This document shows positions 19,236 to 28,216 of a stretch of DNA of 64,000 nt, in pieces. A model generated the notes under the pieces. That model saw nothing but the letters and a program-made list of their open reading frames with translations. It had not been told where the DNA came from and searched no databases. This stretch comes from Betaproteobacteria bacterium. Its GTDB lineage: Bacteria; Pseudomonadota; Gammaproteobacteria; Burkholderiales; Usitatibacteraceae. Every line of letters begins with the position of its first letter. Within the stretch, counting starts at the first letter, position 1. The stretch lies in NCBI GenBank assembly GCA_016720925.1, contig JADKJR010000012.1:56768-120767 (forward strand), written 5' to 3'. Both the position numbers and the translations under genes were made by a program.

Positions 19236-20285
19236 TCAGATATCGGTGGCGGGCGGCTCAACGGCCGTTGCCGCACGTGTTGCGTCCAGATGATCCATGA
19301 TGGCGAAAGTCAGCTCCTTGCAGCCATCAGCCTTCATGGCGGAAATGGAAAAGGTCGGACCCTTCCACTTCAGTCCTTTGATGATCGCCTTGACGCGCTC
19401 TTCCGCCTCGGCCGGCTCGAGCAGGTCAATCTTGTTGAATACCAGCCAACGCGGCTTTTCGTAGAGAGACTGATCGTATTTTTTCAGTTCGCCTGTGAGC
19501 GCTTTGATCTCTTTGACCGGCTCGACAGCGGGGTCGAACGGGGCAATATCAACGAGATGCAACAGGAGATGCGTGCGTTGCAAGTGTTTGAGGAACTGAT
19601 GACCCAAGCCGGCGCCTTCGGCAGCACCTTCGATCAGTCCGGGAACGTCGGCGATCACGAAACTGCGATTGTCGCTGACCCGAACGACACCAAGATTTGG
19701 GTGCAGCGTCGTGAATGGATAGTCCGCCACCTTTGGCCTTGCGGCTGAGACGGAACGAATGAATGTCGATTTTCCAGCGTTCGGCATACCCAACAAGCCG
19801 ACGTCGGCCAGCACCTTCAGTTCGAAATGAATGTCCTTCGACTCACCCGCTTCACCCGGTGTGAACTTGCGTGGCGCGCGATTGGTCGAGCTTTTGAAAT
19901 GCAGATTGCCCATCCCGCCGCGGCCGCCTTGGGCAACCAGTACCTGTTCGCCGTCGTGGGTCAAGTCGGCGATCGGGCGATCCGCCGTCAAATCCTTGAT
20001 GATCGTGCCCACGGGCACCCGCAGGAACACGTCGTCCGCGCCGCGCCCGGTGCAACCCGCGCCGCGCCCGCCGTCGCCGTGTTTGGCGCGGAAGATGCGC
20101 GCAAACCGGTAGTCGACAAGTGTATTGATATCTTTGTCGGCAACCACATAAATGTTCCCGCCTCGGCCGCCGTCGCCACCATCCGGACCGCCCTTGGGGA
20201 TGTGTTTCTCGCGGCGCATGGAAGCAGAGCCGTTTCCGCCTTTACCGGCGTGGACTTCGATGCGTGCTTCGTCAATAAATTTCAT
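19236..20285 (-). CDS. obgE: Obg family GTPase
   Basis: A 349-residue GTPase acting in 50S assembly and stress control. The N-terminal Obg fold is glycine-rich (residues 1-158), followed by a G domain with G1 as GMPNAGKST (166-174) and DVPGLIEGAAEGAGLG as the switch region; the NKID motif is present. The start MKFIDEARIEV matches the family; an in-frame upstream Met adds 16 unrelated residues. It lies downstream of rplU-rpmA but a strong hairpin is found between, so it may be expressed in part from its own promoter. Confidence 0.96.
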   Translation of the reverse strand: MKFIDEARIEVHAGKGGNGSASMRREKHIPKGGPDGGDGGRGGNIYVVADKDINTLVDYRFARIFRAKHGDGGRGAGCTGRGADDVFLRVPVGTIIKDLTADRPIADLTHDGEQVLVAQGGRGGMGNLHFKSSTNRAPRKFTPGEAGESKDIHFELKVLADVGLLGMPNAGKSTFIRSVSAARPKVADYPFTTLHPNLGVVRVSDNRSFVIADVPGLIEGAAEGAGLGHQFLKHLQRTHLLLHLVDIAPFDPAVEPVKEIKALTGELKKYDQSLYEKPRWLVFNKIDLLEPAEAEERVKAIIKGLKWKGPTFSISAMKADGCKELTFAIMDHLDATRAATAVEPPATDI

Positions 20286-20350
20286 GGATTTTCTTGTGGC
20301 GTTTCGACCGCATGCCCGAAAGGCGCGGCACAAATTCGTCGTGCAAACAA

Positions 20351-20380
20351 AGGGCCCCGAAGATTGCTCTTCGGGGCCCT
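20351..20380 (-). terminator. Hairpin between rpmA and obgE
   Basis: The palindrome AGGGCCCCGAAGA, loop, TCTTCGGGGCCCT forms a GC-rich stem of about 13 bp. The minus-strand tail has only TTTGTTTG, so termination of rplU-rpmA is probably partial, letting some transcription reach obgE and proB. Confidence 0.7.
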
Positions 20381-20399
20381 TAGCGTGAGGCCTTTACGC

Positions 20400-20657
20400 T
20401 TATACCGCCTGAATGATGACGGTACGTACCTTCTTGGCGCCTTTGACCGCAAACTGGACCTTGCCATCCTTGAGTGCGAACAGGGTGTGATCCTTGCCCA
20501 TGCCAACGTTATCGCCGGCGTGAAACTGGGTGCCGCGCTGACGAACGATGATGGAACCAGCCGGGATCAATTCGCCGCCAAACGCCTTTACGCCAAGGCG
20601 TTTTGACTCCGAGTCGCGACCGTTGCGTGAACTGCCGCCTGCTTTTTTATGTGCCAT
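20400..20657 (-). CDS. rpmA: 50S ribosomal protein L27
   Basis: An 85-residue ribosomal protein whose N-terminal tail reaches the peptidyl transferase centre. It starts MAHKKAGGSSRNGRDSESKR, the invariant family beginning, so no cleavable N-terminal extension of the Firmicutes type is present. A strong AAAGGAG site lies before the ATG. It follows rplU by 23 bp in one transcript. Confidence 0.98.
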   Translation of the reverse strand: MAHKKAGGSSRNGRDSESKRLGVKAFGGELIPAGSIIVRQRGTQFHAGDNVGMGKDHTLFALKDGKVQFAVKGAKKVRTVIIQAV

Positions 20658-20680
20658 GAGTTATCTCCTTTTAGCCGGGC

Positions 20681-20995
20681 TCAATTGCCAACGATTTCGC
20701 CGATTTGAATCTCGGTGAAATTTTGACGATGGCCTTGATGCTTCTGGTAATGCTTGCGACGGCGCATTTTGAAAATAGTCACTTTGTCGTGACGACCCTG
20801 GGAGACGACGGTAGCGTTGACAAGCGCGCCGGCCACGAGAGGTTTGCCGATGGTCACGGCATCGCCGTTACCCACCATCAACACCTGATCGAGCACGATT
20901 TGCGAGCCCACGTCTGCCGGTATCTGTTCTACTTTAATTTTTTCGCCAGCTTGGACGCGATACTGCTTCCCGCCGGTTTTTATGACCGCATACAT
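20681..20995 (-). CDS. rplU: 50S ribosomal protein L21
   Basis: A 104-residue 23S rRNA-binding protein. It starts MYAVIKTGGKQYRV and contains the Lys/Arg-rich KMRRRKHYQKHQGHRQ motif near the end. A longer in-frame reading extends 60 residues upstream but lacks similarity, while GGAG precedes the chosen ATG. It is the first gene of rplU-rpmA, driven by a good sigma-70 promoter about 55 bp upstream. Confidence 0.98.
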   Translation of the reverse strand: MYAVIKTGGKQYRVQAGEKIKVEQIPADVGSQIVLDQVLMVGNGDAVTIGKPLVAGALVNATVVSQGRHDKVTIFKMRRRKHYQKHQGHRQNFTEIQIGEIVGN

Positions 20996-21050
20996 GGTTG
21001 AACTCCAAAAATTATCGAATGATTTCCGTCGAGATCCGACAGAACCCGCT

Positions 21051-21079
21051 ATGATACGGGCTTTTCCGGCGCCAGTCAA
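21051..21079 (-). promoter_or_regulatory. rplU-rpmA promoter
   Basis: On the minus strand, TTGACT (-35), a 17-bp spacer and TATCAT (-10) form a near-consensus sigma-70 promoter. The start site would lie about 50 bases before rplU. It shares the 158-bp divergent region with ispB. Confidence 0.7.
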
Positions 21080-21153
21080 ACCCGCTCGGCAAGAATTTTC
21101 TTGTTGAAACATGGGTTTACTTCGCCTTCCGGCATGAGCTACCCAGTGTTCCA

Positions 21154-22143
21154 ATGAATTCGTCACCCAATTCAATCAGCCTCGATAAAATTCGCGCGGT
21201 AATAGCCGAAGACCTGACTTCGGTTGACGGCGTAATACGTGAGCGCCTTGCCTCACAAGTCGTCCTGATCAACCAGATTTCCCATTACATTGTTGGATCC
21301 GGCGGCAAACGGCTTCGACCGGCGCTGGTGGTCATAGCCGGCAATCATTTTGGCGCGGCGCGGGCACATTGTCATGACCTGGCGGCGATTATCGAATTCA
21401 TCCACACGGCCACGTTGTTGCATGACGACGTAGTGGACGAATCTGACCTTCGCCGCGGTCGCAAGACAGCCAACTCGCAGTTTGGGAATGCGGCTGCCGT
21501 CCTCGTCGGTGATTTCCTGTATTCACGGGCTTTCCAGATGATGGTGGCGATCGGCTCAGTCAGAGTGATGGAAGTCCTGGCGGAAGCGACTAACGTCATC
21601 GCCGAGGGCGAAGTTTTGCAGCTATTGAACATCCATGATCCGGAAACCGACGAGGAAAAGTACCTGCGCGTGGTCCGCTACAAAACGGCGAAGCTGTTTG
21701 AAGCTGCCTGCCGTGTCGGCGCGATACTTGGCAATGCTTCCACGGAAGACGAAGCGGCCATTGCCAGTTACGGCATGCATTTGGGAACGGCATTCCAGTT
21801 GATAGACGACGTGCTCGACTATTCGGGAGAGATAGGGGAGACCGGCAAAAACATCGGAGACGATCTGGCCGAAGGCAAGCCTACCCTGCCACTGATTTAC
21901 GCATTGAAGCATGGCAGCGAATTGGAGCGGGCGGCGATCCGTCGCGCCATCGAACATGGGGGGCGCGAGGAAATGTCTGTCGTGGCGTCTGCCATTCAAT
22001 CGACCGGCGCGCTGATGTATACGCGTGAGCAAGCGCAGCGTGAGGCGCGTGCGGCGGAAGTGGCCATTGCCCACCTGACGGATTCCGTTTATCGGGACGC
22101 TCTGCTACAATTATGCGTCTTCGCGGTTCAACGAAAGTACTGA
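21154..22143 (+). CDS. ispB: Octaprenyl/polyprenyl diphosphate synthase
   Basis: A 329-residue trans-prenyltransferase that lengthens farnesyl diphosphate with isopentenyl diphosphate to make the ubiquinone side chain. The first Asp-rich motif is LLHDDVVDESDLRRG (Asp91, 92 and 95) and the second is LIDDVLDY (Asp218, 219 and 222). Chain length cannot be read with certainty from sequence, so octaprenyl is by analogy. It is divergent from rplU and ends 15 bp before tRNA-Pro. Confidence 0.95.
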   Translation: MNSSPNSISLDKIRAVIAEDLTSVDGVIRERLASQVVLINQISHYIVGSGGKRLRPALVVIAGNHFGAARAHCHDLAAIIEFIHTATLLHDDVVDESDLRRGRKTANSQFGNAAAVLVGDFLYSRAFQMMVAIGSVRVMEVLAEATNVIAEGEVLQLLNIHDPETDEEKYLRVVRYKTAKLFEAACRVGAILGNASTEDEAAIASYGMHLGTAFQLIDDVLDYSGEIGETGKNIGDDLAEGKPTLPLIYALKHGSELERAAIRRAIEHGGREEMSVVASAIQSTGALMYTREQAQREARAAEVAIAHLTDSVYRDALLQLCVFAVQRKY

Positions 22144-22158
22144 ACATTCAGCAACAAA

Positions 22159-22235
22159 CGGGGTGTAGCTTAGCCTGGTAGAGCGCTACGTTCGGGACGT
22201 AGAGGCCGGAGGTTCGAATCCTCTCACCCCGACCA
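22159..22235 (+). tRNA. tRNA-Pro, anticodon CGG
   Basis: A 77-base cloverleaf with the CCA end encoded. The acceptor stem CGGGGTG pairs with CACCCCG, the D arm has AGCCTGGTAGAGC, the anticodon arm is CTACG-TTCGGGA-CGTAG with CGG at 22193-22195, and the T loop is GGTTCGAATCC. It reads CCG codons. It follows ispB by 15 bp and may be cotranscribed with it. Confidence 0.97.
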
Positions 22236-22251
22236 TATTTGGTTCATGAAA

Positions 22252-22273
22252 AACCGGCAAATGCCGGTTTTTT
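22252..22273 (+). terminator. Terminator after tRNA-Pro
   Basis: AACCGGCA / TGCCGGTT stem with a short AA loop followed by TTTTTTA, 17 bp after the tRNA end. A standard rho-independent terminator. Confidence 0.85.
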
Positions 22274-22557
22274 ATTTCCCGTCAGCGATGCGCATTTGTG
22301 CTTTCCCTACGGCGGTTTTTCCGAGGGGCAAGGCCATGTACCGCCACTTCAAGCTTGCCTGGCGTGCGTCGAAATGGAAACCGGCGCTTCTGGGTTGCAT
22401 CGCAATGGCTCGATCAGGGTCGTGCGCCTGGTTATTTTCCGGAACGTGGCGCACTGAATCGTGTCATCCGACATCACCTCTTCATGCGGTGAAATAGCCC
22501 GGACTGCGTTACGATTGCATCGTTACCGTCACATTTGGGGCCGAGCCTTAGAAAATT
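22274..22557. other. Intergenic region without a recognised gene
   Basis: Several short overlapping open frames exist on both strands, none with a ribosome site or similarity that I recognise. The promoter of the downstream small membrane protein and of pilS should lie near its right end. Confidence 0.5.
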
Positions 22558-22791
22558 ATGGGAAAGATACTGTTTTTCTTAGTGGTTGCGGCCGTGGGCT
22601 GGCTGCTCCTAAAGGGCCTGCTGAAAAAGCCGGGTAACGACGGGAAGCAGGACGGGCCACCAAACCAATCCGAGCAAATGGTGAGGTGCGATCTGTGCGG
22701 AGTGTTCATGCCGGAATCCGACAGTGCGCAACTGGATGGCAAGCGAACCTGCCGGACGCCACAACGATGCATGCACCGCCAGTCCGCGTGA
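22558..22791 (+). CDS. PP0621-like small membrane protein
   Basis: A 77-residue protein with one N-terminal membrane helix (about residues 4-20) and a cytoplasmic part with a zinc-ribbon-like half (VRCDLCGVFMPESDS). It resembles the PP0621 family that sits before pilS-like genes in betaproteobacteria. The usual second Cys/His pair near the C-terminus is only loosely matched (CRTPQRCMH), so the end may be diverged or affected by a frame change. Function is unknown. Confidence 0.65.
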   Translation: MGKILFFLVVAAVGWLLLKGLLKKPGNDGKQDGPPNQSEQMVRCDLCGVFMPESDSAQLDGKRTCRTPQRCMHRQSA

Positions 22792-22813
22792 AAATTGGCG
22801 GCATTGTCGTCGC

Positions 22814-24475
22814 ATGCTGAATAGCAGCGAGCACCCCGCCCCGACCATGTCTGACGGAGGTGGCGCGTCCGCCGGCGCACCTCGATCAGTAGATTCCGTA
22901 TGGAGTTCGCTCACCACTTTTTGTGTGTACCGGGTGGTGATCGCAGTCATCCTGATGGTCTCTGTTTGGGGCTTCCAGCGCTATCAGTTGTGGATCGCTG
23001 CCTCACCCGCTCTGGCGCTGTGGTCGCTTGGACTCTATTTGCCGGCGGCTGTCGGCTTGCTGGGACTAGCCCGCCTTCGATTGCCCCGCGCCGCGCTGCA
23101 TCTGACGGCGCAGGTCGTTATTGACGTCGTCAGCATGACACTGCTGATGCATGCCACGGGTGGCGTCAAGAGCGGGATTGGATTGTTGCTGCTGGTGACG
23201 CTTGCCGCCTCGGGATTGGTGGCGCGCGGGCGAATCGCGTATTTTCATGCGGCGATCGCCGCGTTGGCGATATTGCTGGAGCAATCGTGGCAATTCTTGT
23301 CGCTGGACTCCGCGGCAGCCGATTTTTTGCAAACCGGACTGCTGGCGGGCAGCTATTTCCTGATTGCCGGCCTGGGTTATACACTTGCCAAATATGCGCG
23401 CGGGGCAGAACTGATCGCCGAAGAGCGAAGTGTGGACCTTGCCAATCTCGCCCAAATCAACGAGCTCGTGATACGGGACATGCAGGATGGATTCGTCGTG
23501 GTGGATGAAAAGGGCTTGATTCGCCAACACAATCGCCAAAGTGAAGCCGTGATTGGCGGTCTGAAATACTCAGGCAGCCGGACTCTGGCCGAAGCCTCGC
23601 CAGCACTTGCAAACCTGCTGGAGGAGTGGCGGCGCGACCCGGAACGCATTTTTTCCATGATGCGCGATCAGAAAACGCAAAAGGACTATCAGGTTCGTTT
23701 TGTCGCGATCGGCAATGCCTTGCCCGCGCCGACCGTCGTTTTCATTGAGGACGCGAGTCGCATCCGCGCCCAGGCACAACAGATGAAACTGGTCGCGCTG
23801 GGAAGGTTAACGGCAAGTATCGCGCATGAAATCCGCAATCCTCTTTCCAGCATCAATCATGCGGCCGAATTACTGCATGAAGACAGTGAGCAAAGCAGCC
23901 GCCGCAAGGAGGATTTACGTTTGCTGGCGATCATTCGCGACAATGCCCACCGGCTGGATCGCATGGTTGAGGAAGTGCTTTATCTCAATCGCCGCGATCG
24001 TGCCCATCCGAAGCCCATCGATGCACGCATCTATCTTGACCAATTTGTTCATGACTTCTGCGCCAACGAAAAGCTCGAACCCGACGTCATTGACCTGACC
24101 ATCCATACGCAAGTGCATCCGGTATTCGATCGCAGCCACCTTGATCAGGTGTTGTGGAATCTGGTGCGAAATGCGGTTCACCATGGCAGCGGCCGGACGG
24201 GAAGCACAAAGATCTCGCTACGGCCGGGCACGCTGCCCGATACATTGGTGCTCGATGTTGTTGACGACGGGCCGGGCGTGTCCAGCGAAGCGTTGCAACA
24301 TTTGTTCGAACCATTTTTTACCACCGATAGCCGGGGTACGGGGTTGGGGCTGTATATTGCCAGGGAACTGGCCGACGTCAATGGTGCAAGGCTAGAATGC
24401 ATCGTTGCGGAAAGACCGCCAAATTCGGGCGCATGTTTTCGCCTGATCATGACCGGGAGCAATTTAGCCAAATGA
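22814..24475 (+). CDS. pilS: Membrane sensor histidine kinase, PilS type
   Basis: A 553-residue kinase with about six membrane helices (residues 30-190), a PAS-like segment (about 225-315) and HisKA/HATPase domains. The phospho-acceptor His is in SIAHEIRNPLSSI, the N box is LVRNAVHHG, and the G boxes are DDGPGVS and GTGLGLYIAR. In other bacteria PilS controls type IV pilin transcription through PilR. The start is uncertain: Met codons lie at this position and 33 bases downstream, and the frame is open further upstream. The stop overlaps the pilR start by four bases. Confidence 0.9.
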   Translation: MLNSSEHPAPTMSDGGGASAGAPRSVDSVWSSLTTFCVYRVVIAVILMVSVWGFQRYQLWIAASPALALWSLGLYLPAAVGLLGLARLRLPRAALHLTAQVVIDVVSMTLLMHATGGVKSGIGLLLLVTLAASGLVARGRIAYFHAAIAALAILLEQSWQFLSLDSAAADFLQTGLLAGSYFLIAGLGYTLAKYARGAELIAEERSVDLANLAQINELVIRDMQDGFVVVDEKGLIRQHNRQSEAVIGGLKYSGSRTLAEASPALANLLEEWRRDPERIFSMMRDQKTQKDYQVRFVAIGNALPAPTVVFIEDASRIRAQAQQMKLVALGRLTASIAHEIRNPLSSINHAAELLHEDSEQSSRRKEDLRLLAIIRDNAHRLDRMVEEVLYLNRRDRAHPKPIDARIYLDQFVHDFCANEKLEPDVIDLTIHTQVHPVFDRSHLDQVLWNLVRNAVHHGSGRTGSTKISLRPGTLPDTLVLDVVDDGPGVSSEALQHLFEPFFTTDSRGTGLGLYIARELADVNGARLECIVAERPPNSGACFRLIMTGSNLAK

Positions 24476-25917
24476 CGACCAAACACGTCCTGATCGTTGA
24501 TGACGAGGCCGACATCCGCGAACTGCTGGTGCTCACGCTGATGCGCATGGGTATCGAGGCGGAGGCAGCCCGAGACTGCAAGGAGGCCTATGCACGCCTG
24601 AAGGAACGGCCTTTTGATCTGTGCCTGACAGACATGCGCTTGCCAGACGGTGACGGCCTTGGCGTGCTCGCGCATATTGCCGAGAACTATGGCAATACGC
24701 CGGTCGCGGTCATCACCGCCTATGGCAGCACGGACAACGCCGTGTCCGCGCTGAAGGCGGGTGCCTTTGACTATATTTCTAAGCCCATTCAGCTCAAGCA
24801 ACTACGCGAGGTCATCACCTCCGCATTGAATTTGCCGAAGGCGGTTTCGGATCGCGGCGATCGTAGCCGCCGCAATACAGCCAGCGAGAGACGTTCGACC
24901 ACCGGTGCAATGGCTTCTGATACCGCATTACCCGCCAGCGGTAGCGGTATTCCGGCACCCGGATCTGGCCCGCGTCTGCTCGGTGAGTCGGCGCCGATTC
25001 AGCGCGCCCGCGACATGATTGCCAAGCTTGCGCGCAGTCAGGCGCCGGTCTACATCGCCGGCGAATCCGGTACCGGCAAGGAAGTGGCCGCACGTCTGAT
25101 CCATTCCGGCTCCGCGCGCCGCGATGCGGCGTTCGTTGCCGTCAATTGTGGCGCCATTCCCGAGAACTTGATGGAGAGTGAGTTCTTTGGTTATCGAAAG
25201 GGCGCATTCACCGGAGCGGACGCGGACAAGGATGGTTTCCTGCACGCGGCCGACGGCGGCACCCTGTTTCTTGACGAGGTCGGCGACTTGCCACTGGCGA
25301 TGCAGGTCAAACTGCTGCGTGTGATTCAGGAAAAAAAGGTCCGCAAGGTCGGCGACACGGCTGAACTGCCAGTGGATTTTCGGATCATCTCGGCCACGCA
25401 CAAAAACCTTGCGGAGAAAGTGGCGGCGGGAGAATTTCGGCAGGACCTGTTCTATCGGCTAAACGTCATTGAACTCAAGATGCCCAGCCTGCGCGAAATT
25501 CCGGAAGACATTCCCTTGCTGGTCAAACTCGTGCTTGAGCGCATCGCGCAGCAATCGGGCGTCGCATTGCCCGAACTCGGTGAAGATGCAATGCGTGCGC
25601 TGAAAGGCTACGACTATCCCGGCAACGTTCGCGAACTTGAAAACATTCTCGAGCGCTCGATGGCGCTTTGCGATGGCAAGCTGATTCGTGAAAGCGATCT
25701 GTACCTGACCGAGGAATCGTCAACGCCGGGAAGTGCGGCATCGGTGCAGGCGGGTGAGCGCACGTTGCCCTTGCATGAATACCTCGACCAGATCGAGCGC
25801 GAACAAATACTGAAGGCGCTGGAATTGACGCGCTTTAACAAAACTGCGGCGGCGAAGGTGCTGGGCATTACTTTTCGCAGCCTTCGCTATCGACTGGATC
25901 GGCTGGGAATTGAGTGA
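24472..25917 (+). CDS. pilR: Sigma-54-dependent response regulator, PilR type
   Basis: A 481-residue NtrC-type regulator. The receiver domain (1-120) has Asp54 as the phosphorylation site (LCLTDMRLP). A Ser/Gly/Pro-rich linker (about 128-165) precedes an AAA+ domain with Walker A GESGTGKE and the sigma-54 contact loop GAFTGA. A Fis-type helix-turn-helix (FNKTAAAKVLGITFRSLRYRL) ends the protein. It is translationally coupled to pilS. Regulation of pilin genes is inferred from family; no pilin gene is in the window. Confidence 0.93.
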   Translation: MTTKHVLIVDDEADIRELLVLTLMRMGIEAEAARDCKEAYARLKERPFDLCLTDMRLPDGDGLGVLAHIAENYGNTPVAVITAYGSTDNAVSALKAGAFDYISKPIQLKQLREVITSALNLPKAVSDRGDRSRRNTASERRSTTGAMASDTALPASGSGIPAPGSGPRLLGESAPIQRARDMIAKLARSQAPVYIAGESGTGKEVAARLIHSGSARRDAAFVAVNCGAIPENLMESEFFGYRKGAFTGADADKDGFLHAADGGTLFLDEVGDLPLAMQVKLLRVIQEKKVRKVGDTAELPVDFRIISATHKNLAEKVAAGEFRQDLFYRLNVIELKMPSLREIPEDIPLLVKLVLERIAQQSGVALPELGEDAMRALKGYDYPGNVRELENILERSMALCDGKLIRESDLYLTEESSTPGSAASVQAGERTLPLHEYLDQIEREQILKALELTRFNKTAAAKVLGITFRSLRYRLDRLGIE

Positions 25918-25947
25918 TGGGGTGCGTGGAGCCGCCTGTGAAGGCGG

Positions 25948-26015
25948 AAAACTCCAAGTCTGGCGCGCCTTGCGGACGTAAAATGGCTGTAAAAGCGCGC
26001 CAGTGCTTGTGTTTT
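25948..26015. repeat. Dispersed palindromic repeat, copy 3
   Basis: A 68-bp imperfect palindrome, left arm AAAACTCCAAGTCTGGCGCG and right arm GCGCGCCAGTGCTTGTGTTT. It lies between the convergent 3' ends of pilR and the repeat-rich secreted protein. Confidence 0.85.
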
Positions 26016-26089
26016 TGTTTCTTGTATTGCGGTCTGCCGACTTCCCCGTAGCCGGACATTTCAACAAGCGACCTTGTTCCTTGAGAACT

Positions 26090-28216
26090 CTATTGCGGGC
26101 CACTATTTGCTGGTCGTCCGGCGGATTTGGGGTCCATCTGCTGCATGCGTTCTGCCTTGGTCTTTGGTCCAAGCTTCCAGCCCAGACGCTCGGCGGTTGC
26201 CTGGTGGATTCTACCTTCAGCGGTCAGGGTTCCATTTTCGATAAGCAGTGTTCGGGTCGGATTATTTTTTGGCAAGGCCAGCCATTCTTCATATTCCTGC
26301 TGGCTCATTTCCTTGGTTGGCTGCACATGAGTGTTTTCCCGGATCACCTCATGTTTTTCGTATCCACGCCTGAGGCCGTTAACCAGGTAATCGAAGCGAG
26401 CGTTGCTTCTTCCCGACTGAGTTTCCTGAACGATGATGCGGCTGGGCGTTTTTTCTGGAACAAAAAGGCCGTTGGATTCATCCAGAGCGGTAATCTGCAC
26501 CGTTAAACCCTGTTCCGCGGCAACCAGAACAAAATGCGCCGGCAGATTGATTTCTGCCCTGCCATCTTTCAGTTGACCGCTGCCGCGCACATAAACGCCG
26601 TTTTCGCCGCCTTCAAGTGAGACGTAGACGATTTCTTTGGACGGGTCTGTTGGGTGAGGTTGGATGAAGCTCTTTGATGTGGCTGAAAGGGTGCCAGCTA
26701 TATGGACATTGCCAACAAAATAGCCGGCGTAGGCATTTGTTCCAGATGCATTGCCATAAACCCCTCTCCCATAGTTTCCTGATGATGAGAAGAAGCCGCC
26801 GTAATGTATAGCGTCGCTCAAGTCTGACGCATGCCCAAGCACGCCTATACCTTCGTTTCCAGTCGCTCTACCAGATACACCATTTCCACTAGAGCCAGAC
26901 GAAATTCCATGTACGCCATCTCCATTGGAACCGGTAGAAGCGCCTTCAACACCAGTACTAGAAGCGAGAAAATATCCTCCCATGAAACCTCCCTCACCGT
27001 AGACACCAATACCAGTGCTTCCTGAAGCCTTACCTCTGACACCATTTCCAGCATTGCCCGTCGCTTCCCCATGCACACCTTCCCCAGTATTCCCTTTCGC
27101 CAGAAAATAGCCGCCGTAGTTTTTGGAATCCGCCGTATTTGTGGCATCGCCATACACGCCCGTTCCATAAATACCGGAGGCCGTACTATAGACACCCCTG
27201 CCGTGGTCACCCAAGCCCTCGCCATAGATACCTGTTCCATAGTCGCCGGCAGCGGAACCGCTCAACCCTCTGCCCGTAGTATTGGGGTTCGTTGCCGCAA
27301 TCGTGCCCGTGCTAGGGAGATTCGCATTTAGTGCCAAAGGCAACGCTATCTTGGCTGCTGTGACTGCGGAATCTGCTAACGCCGAGGTTCCCACTGCGCC
27401 TGCACCGATCTTTGCTGAAGTGATGGCCGCCGTGGCAATCTGCGTGCTACCTATCGCACCGGCACTAATCTTGGCTGCATTGACGGCACCATCAGCGATC
27501 TGGGAACTGCCAACGGCGCCATTGGCAAGCTTGGCTGCGGTGATCGCGCCATCGGCAATCTGGGCGTTGACAATCGCACCGGACGCTATTTTGGTTGCGG
27601 TGACGGCGCCGTCGGCGATATGCGTGCTGCCGACCGCGCCGGTACTGATTTTTGCCGAATTGATCGATCCGTCGGCAATCTGCGTACCACCGACGGCTCC
27701 ATCGGCAATATCCCTGAAAGTAATGCCCTGATCCTGGATCTTTGCGCTGGTGATAGCCCCATCGGCAATAGACGCAGTCTGGATGGATCCAGCAGCCACG
27801 GAATTGGCGGCCTCCGCCCTGAAAGCATAGGGCGCGCTGAGCAGCTTCTGGCGTGGGGTCATTTCCGCGTCCGCGCCGACCTTGATGCCGAGATAGTAGT
27901 CAACCGCAAAATTCAGTGGTGGCAGTGCCGTGCCCACATTCAATTCGGTAGTGAAGAACCCTTCACTGACACTGACAGCCTGAGTGGAACTCCATAGGGC
28001 AGCCCCGCCGGATGCCGTGGGGTAGAGAGAGAAAACGACACTTACATTTGCCGCGACGCCGCTGCCGACGGGAACCTTGTTTGAATCAGTCAAATAGCCC
28101 TGATAGTTGATGGCAGTGGGAATGGCGGCAACCGGCGAAGAGGTGCAAAGCACCAAAGCGAGAAACAGCGCCGGAACAGATATGGAAGAACGAAGAGCAC
28201 ATGAGATTTTTGACAT
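26090..28216 (-). CDS. Large secreted repeat protein with IADGAI units
   Basis: A 708-residue protein of unknown function. A signal peptide covers about residues 1-31 (VLCTSSPVAAIP). A conserved N-terminal domain ends in LLSAPYAFRAEAA (about 125-137), a mark of secreted repeat proteins in several phyla. Residues 150-290 are exact ten-residue units such as IADGAVTATK and IASGAIVNAQ, paired into 20-residue modules. Residues 316-502 hold Gly/Tyr units of the type GxGVYGxAxG and YGGYFLA. The C-terminal 200 residues are a non-repeated domain ending in a basic, Pro-containing tail. The repeats recall phage tail-fibre or trimeric beta-helix stalks, so a surface fibre is plausible. The ATG has GAGG upstream. 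Confidence 0.78.
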   Translation of the reverse strand: MSKISCALRSSISVPALFLALVLCTSSPVAAIPTAINYQGYLTDSNKVPVGSGVAANVSVVFSLYPTASGGAALWSSTQAVSVSEGFFTTELNVGTALPPLNFAVDYYLGIKVGADAEMTPRQKLLSAPYAFRAEAANSVAAGSIQTASIADGAITSAKIQDQGITFRDIADGAVGGTQIADGSINSAKISTGAVGSTHIADGAVTATKIASGAIVNAQIADGAITAAKLANGAVGSSQIADGAVNAAKISAGAIGSTQIATAAITSAKIGAGAVGTSALADSAVTAAKIALPLALNANLPSTGTIAATNPNTTGRGLSGSAAGDYGTGIYGEGLGDHGRGVYSTASGIYGTGVYGDATNTADSKNYGGYFLAKGNTGEGVHGEATGNAGNGVRGKASGSTGIGVYGEGGFMGGYFLASSTGVEGASTGSNGDGVHGISSGSSGNGVSGRATGNEGIGVLGHASDLSDAIHYGGFFSSSGNYGRGVYGNASGTNAYAGYFVGNVHIAGTLSATSKSFIQPHPTDPSKEIVYVSLEGGENGVYVRGSGQLKDGRAEINLPAHFVLVAAEQGLTVQITALDESNGLFVPEKTPSRIIVQETQSGRSNARFDYLVNGLRRGYEKHEVIRENTHVQPTKEMSQQEYEEWLALPKNNPTRTLLIENGTLTAEGRIHQATAERLGWKLGPKTKAERMQQMDPKSAGRPANSGPQ
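26711..27271 (-). repeat. Coding Gly/Tyr-rich degenerate repeats
   Basis: Residues 316-502 of the secreted protein contain about a dozen 12- to 27-residue units built around GxGVxGxAxG, three or four of them extended by a GGYFLA- or GGFFSS-type insert. The units vary in length, unlike the preceding ten-residue block. Confidence 0.7.
27347..27769 (-). repeat. Coding tandem repeats, 30-bp units (IADGA type)
   Basis: Fourteen successive ten-codon units encode residues 150-290 of the secreted protein without a register slip. Alternate units are more alike, giving a 60-bp period. The pattern is Ile at position 1 with Gly-Ala at 4-5, consistent with one beta turn per unit. Confidence 0.85.

Noticed and set aside
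22298..22492. Short overlapping frames after tRNA-Pro
   Set aside because: Three frames are open for similar lengths, none has a start signal or similarity.
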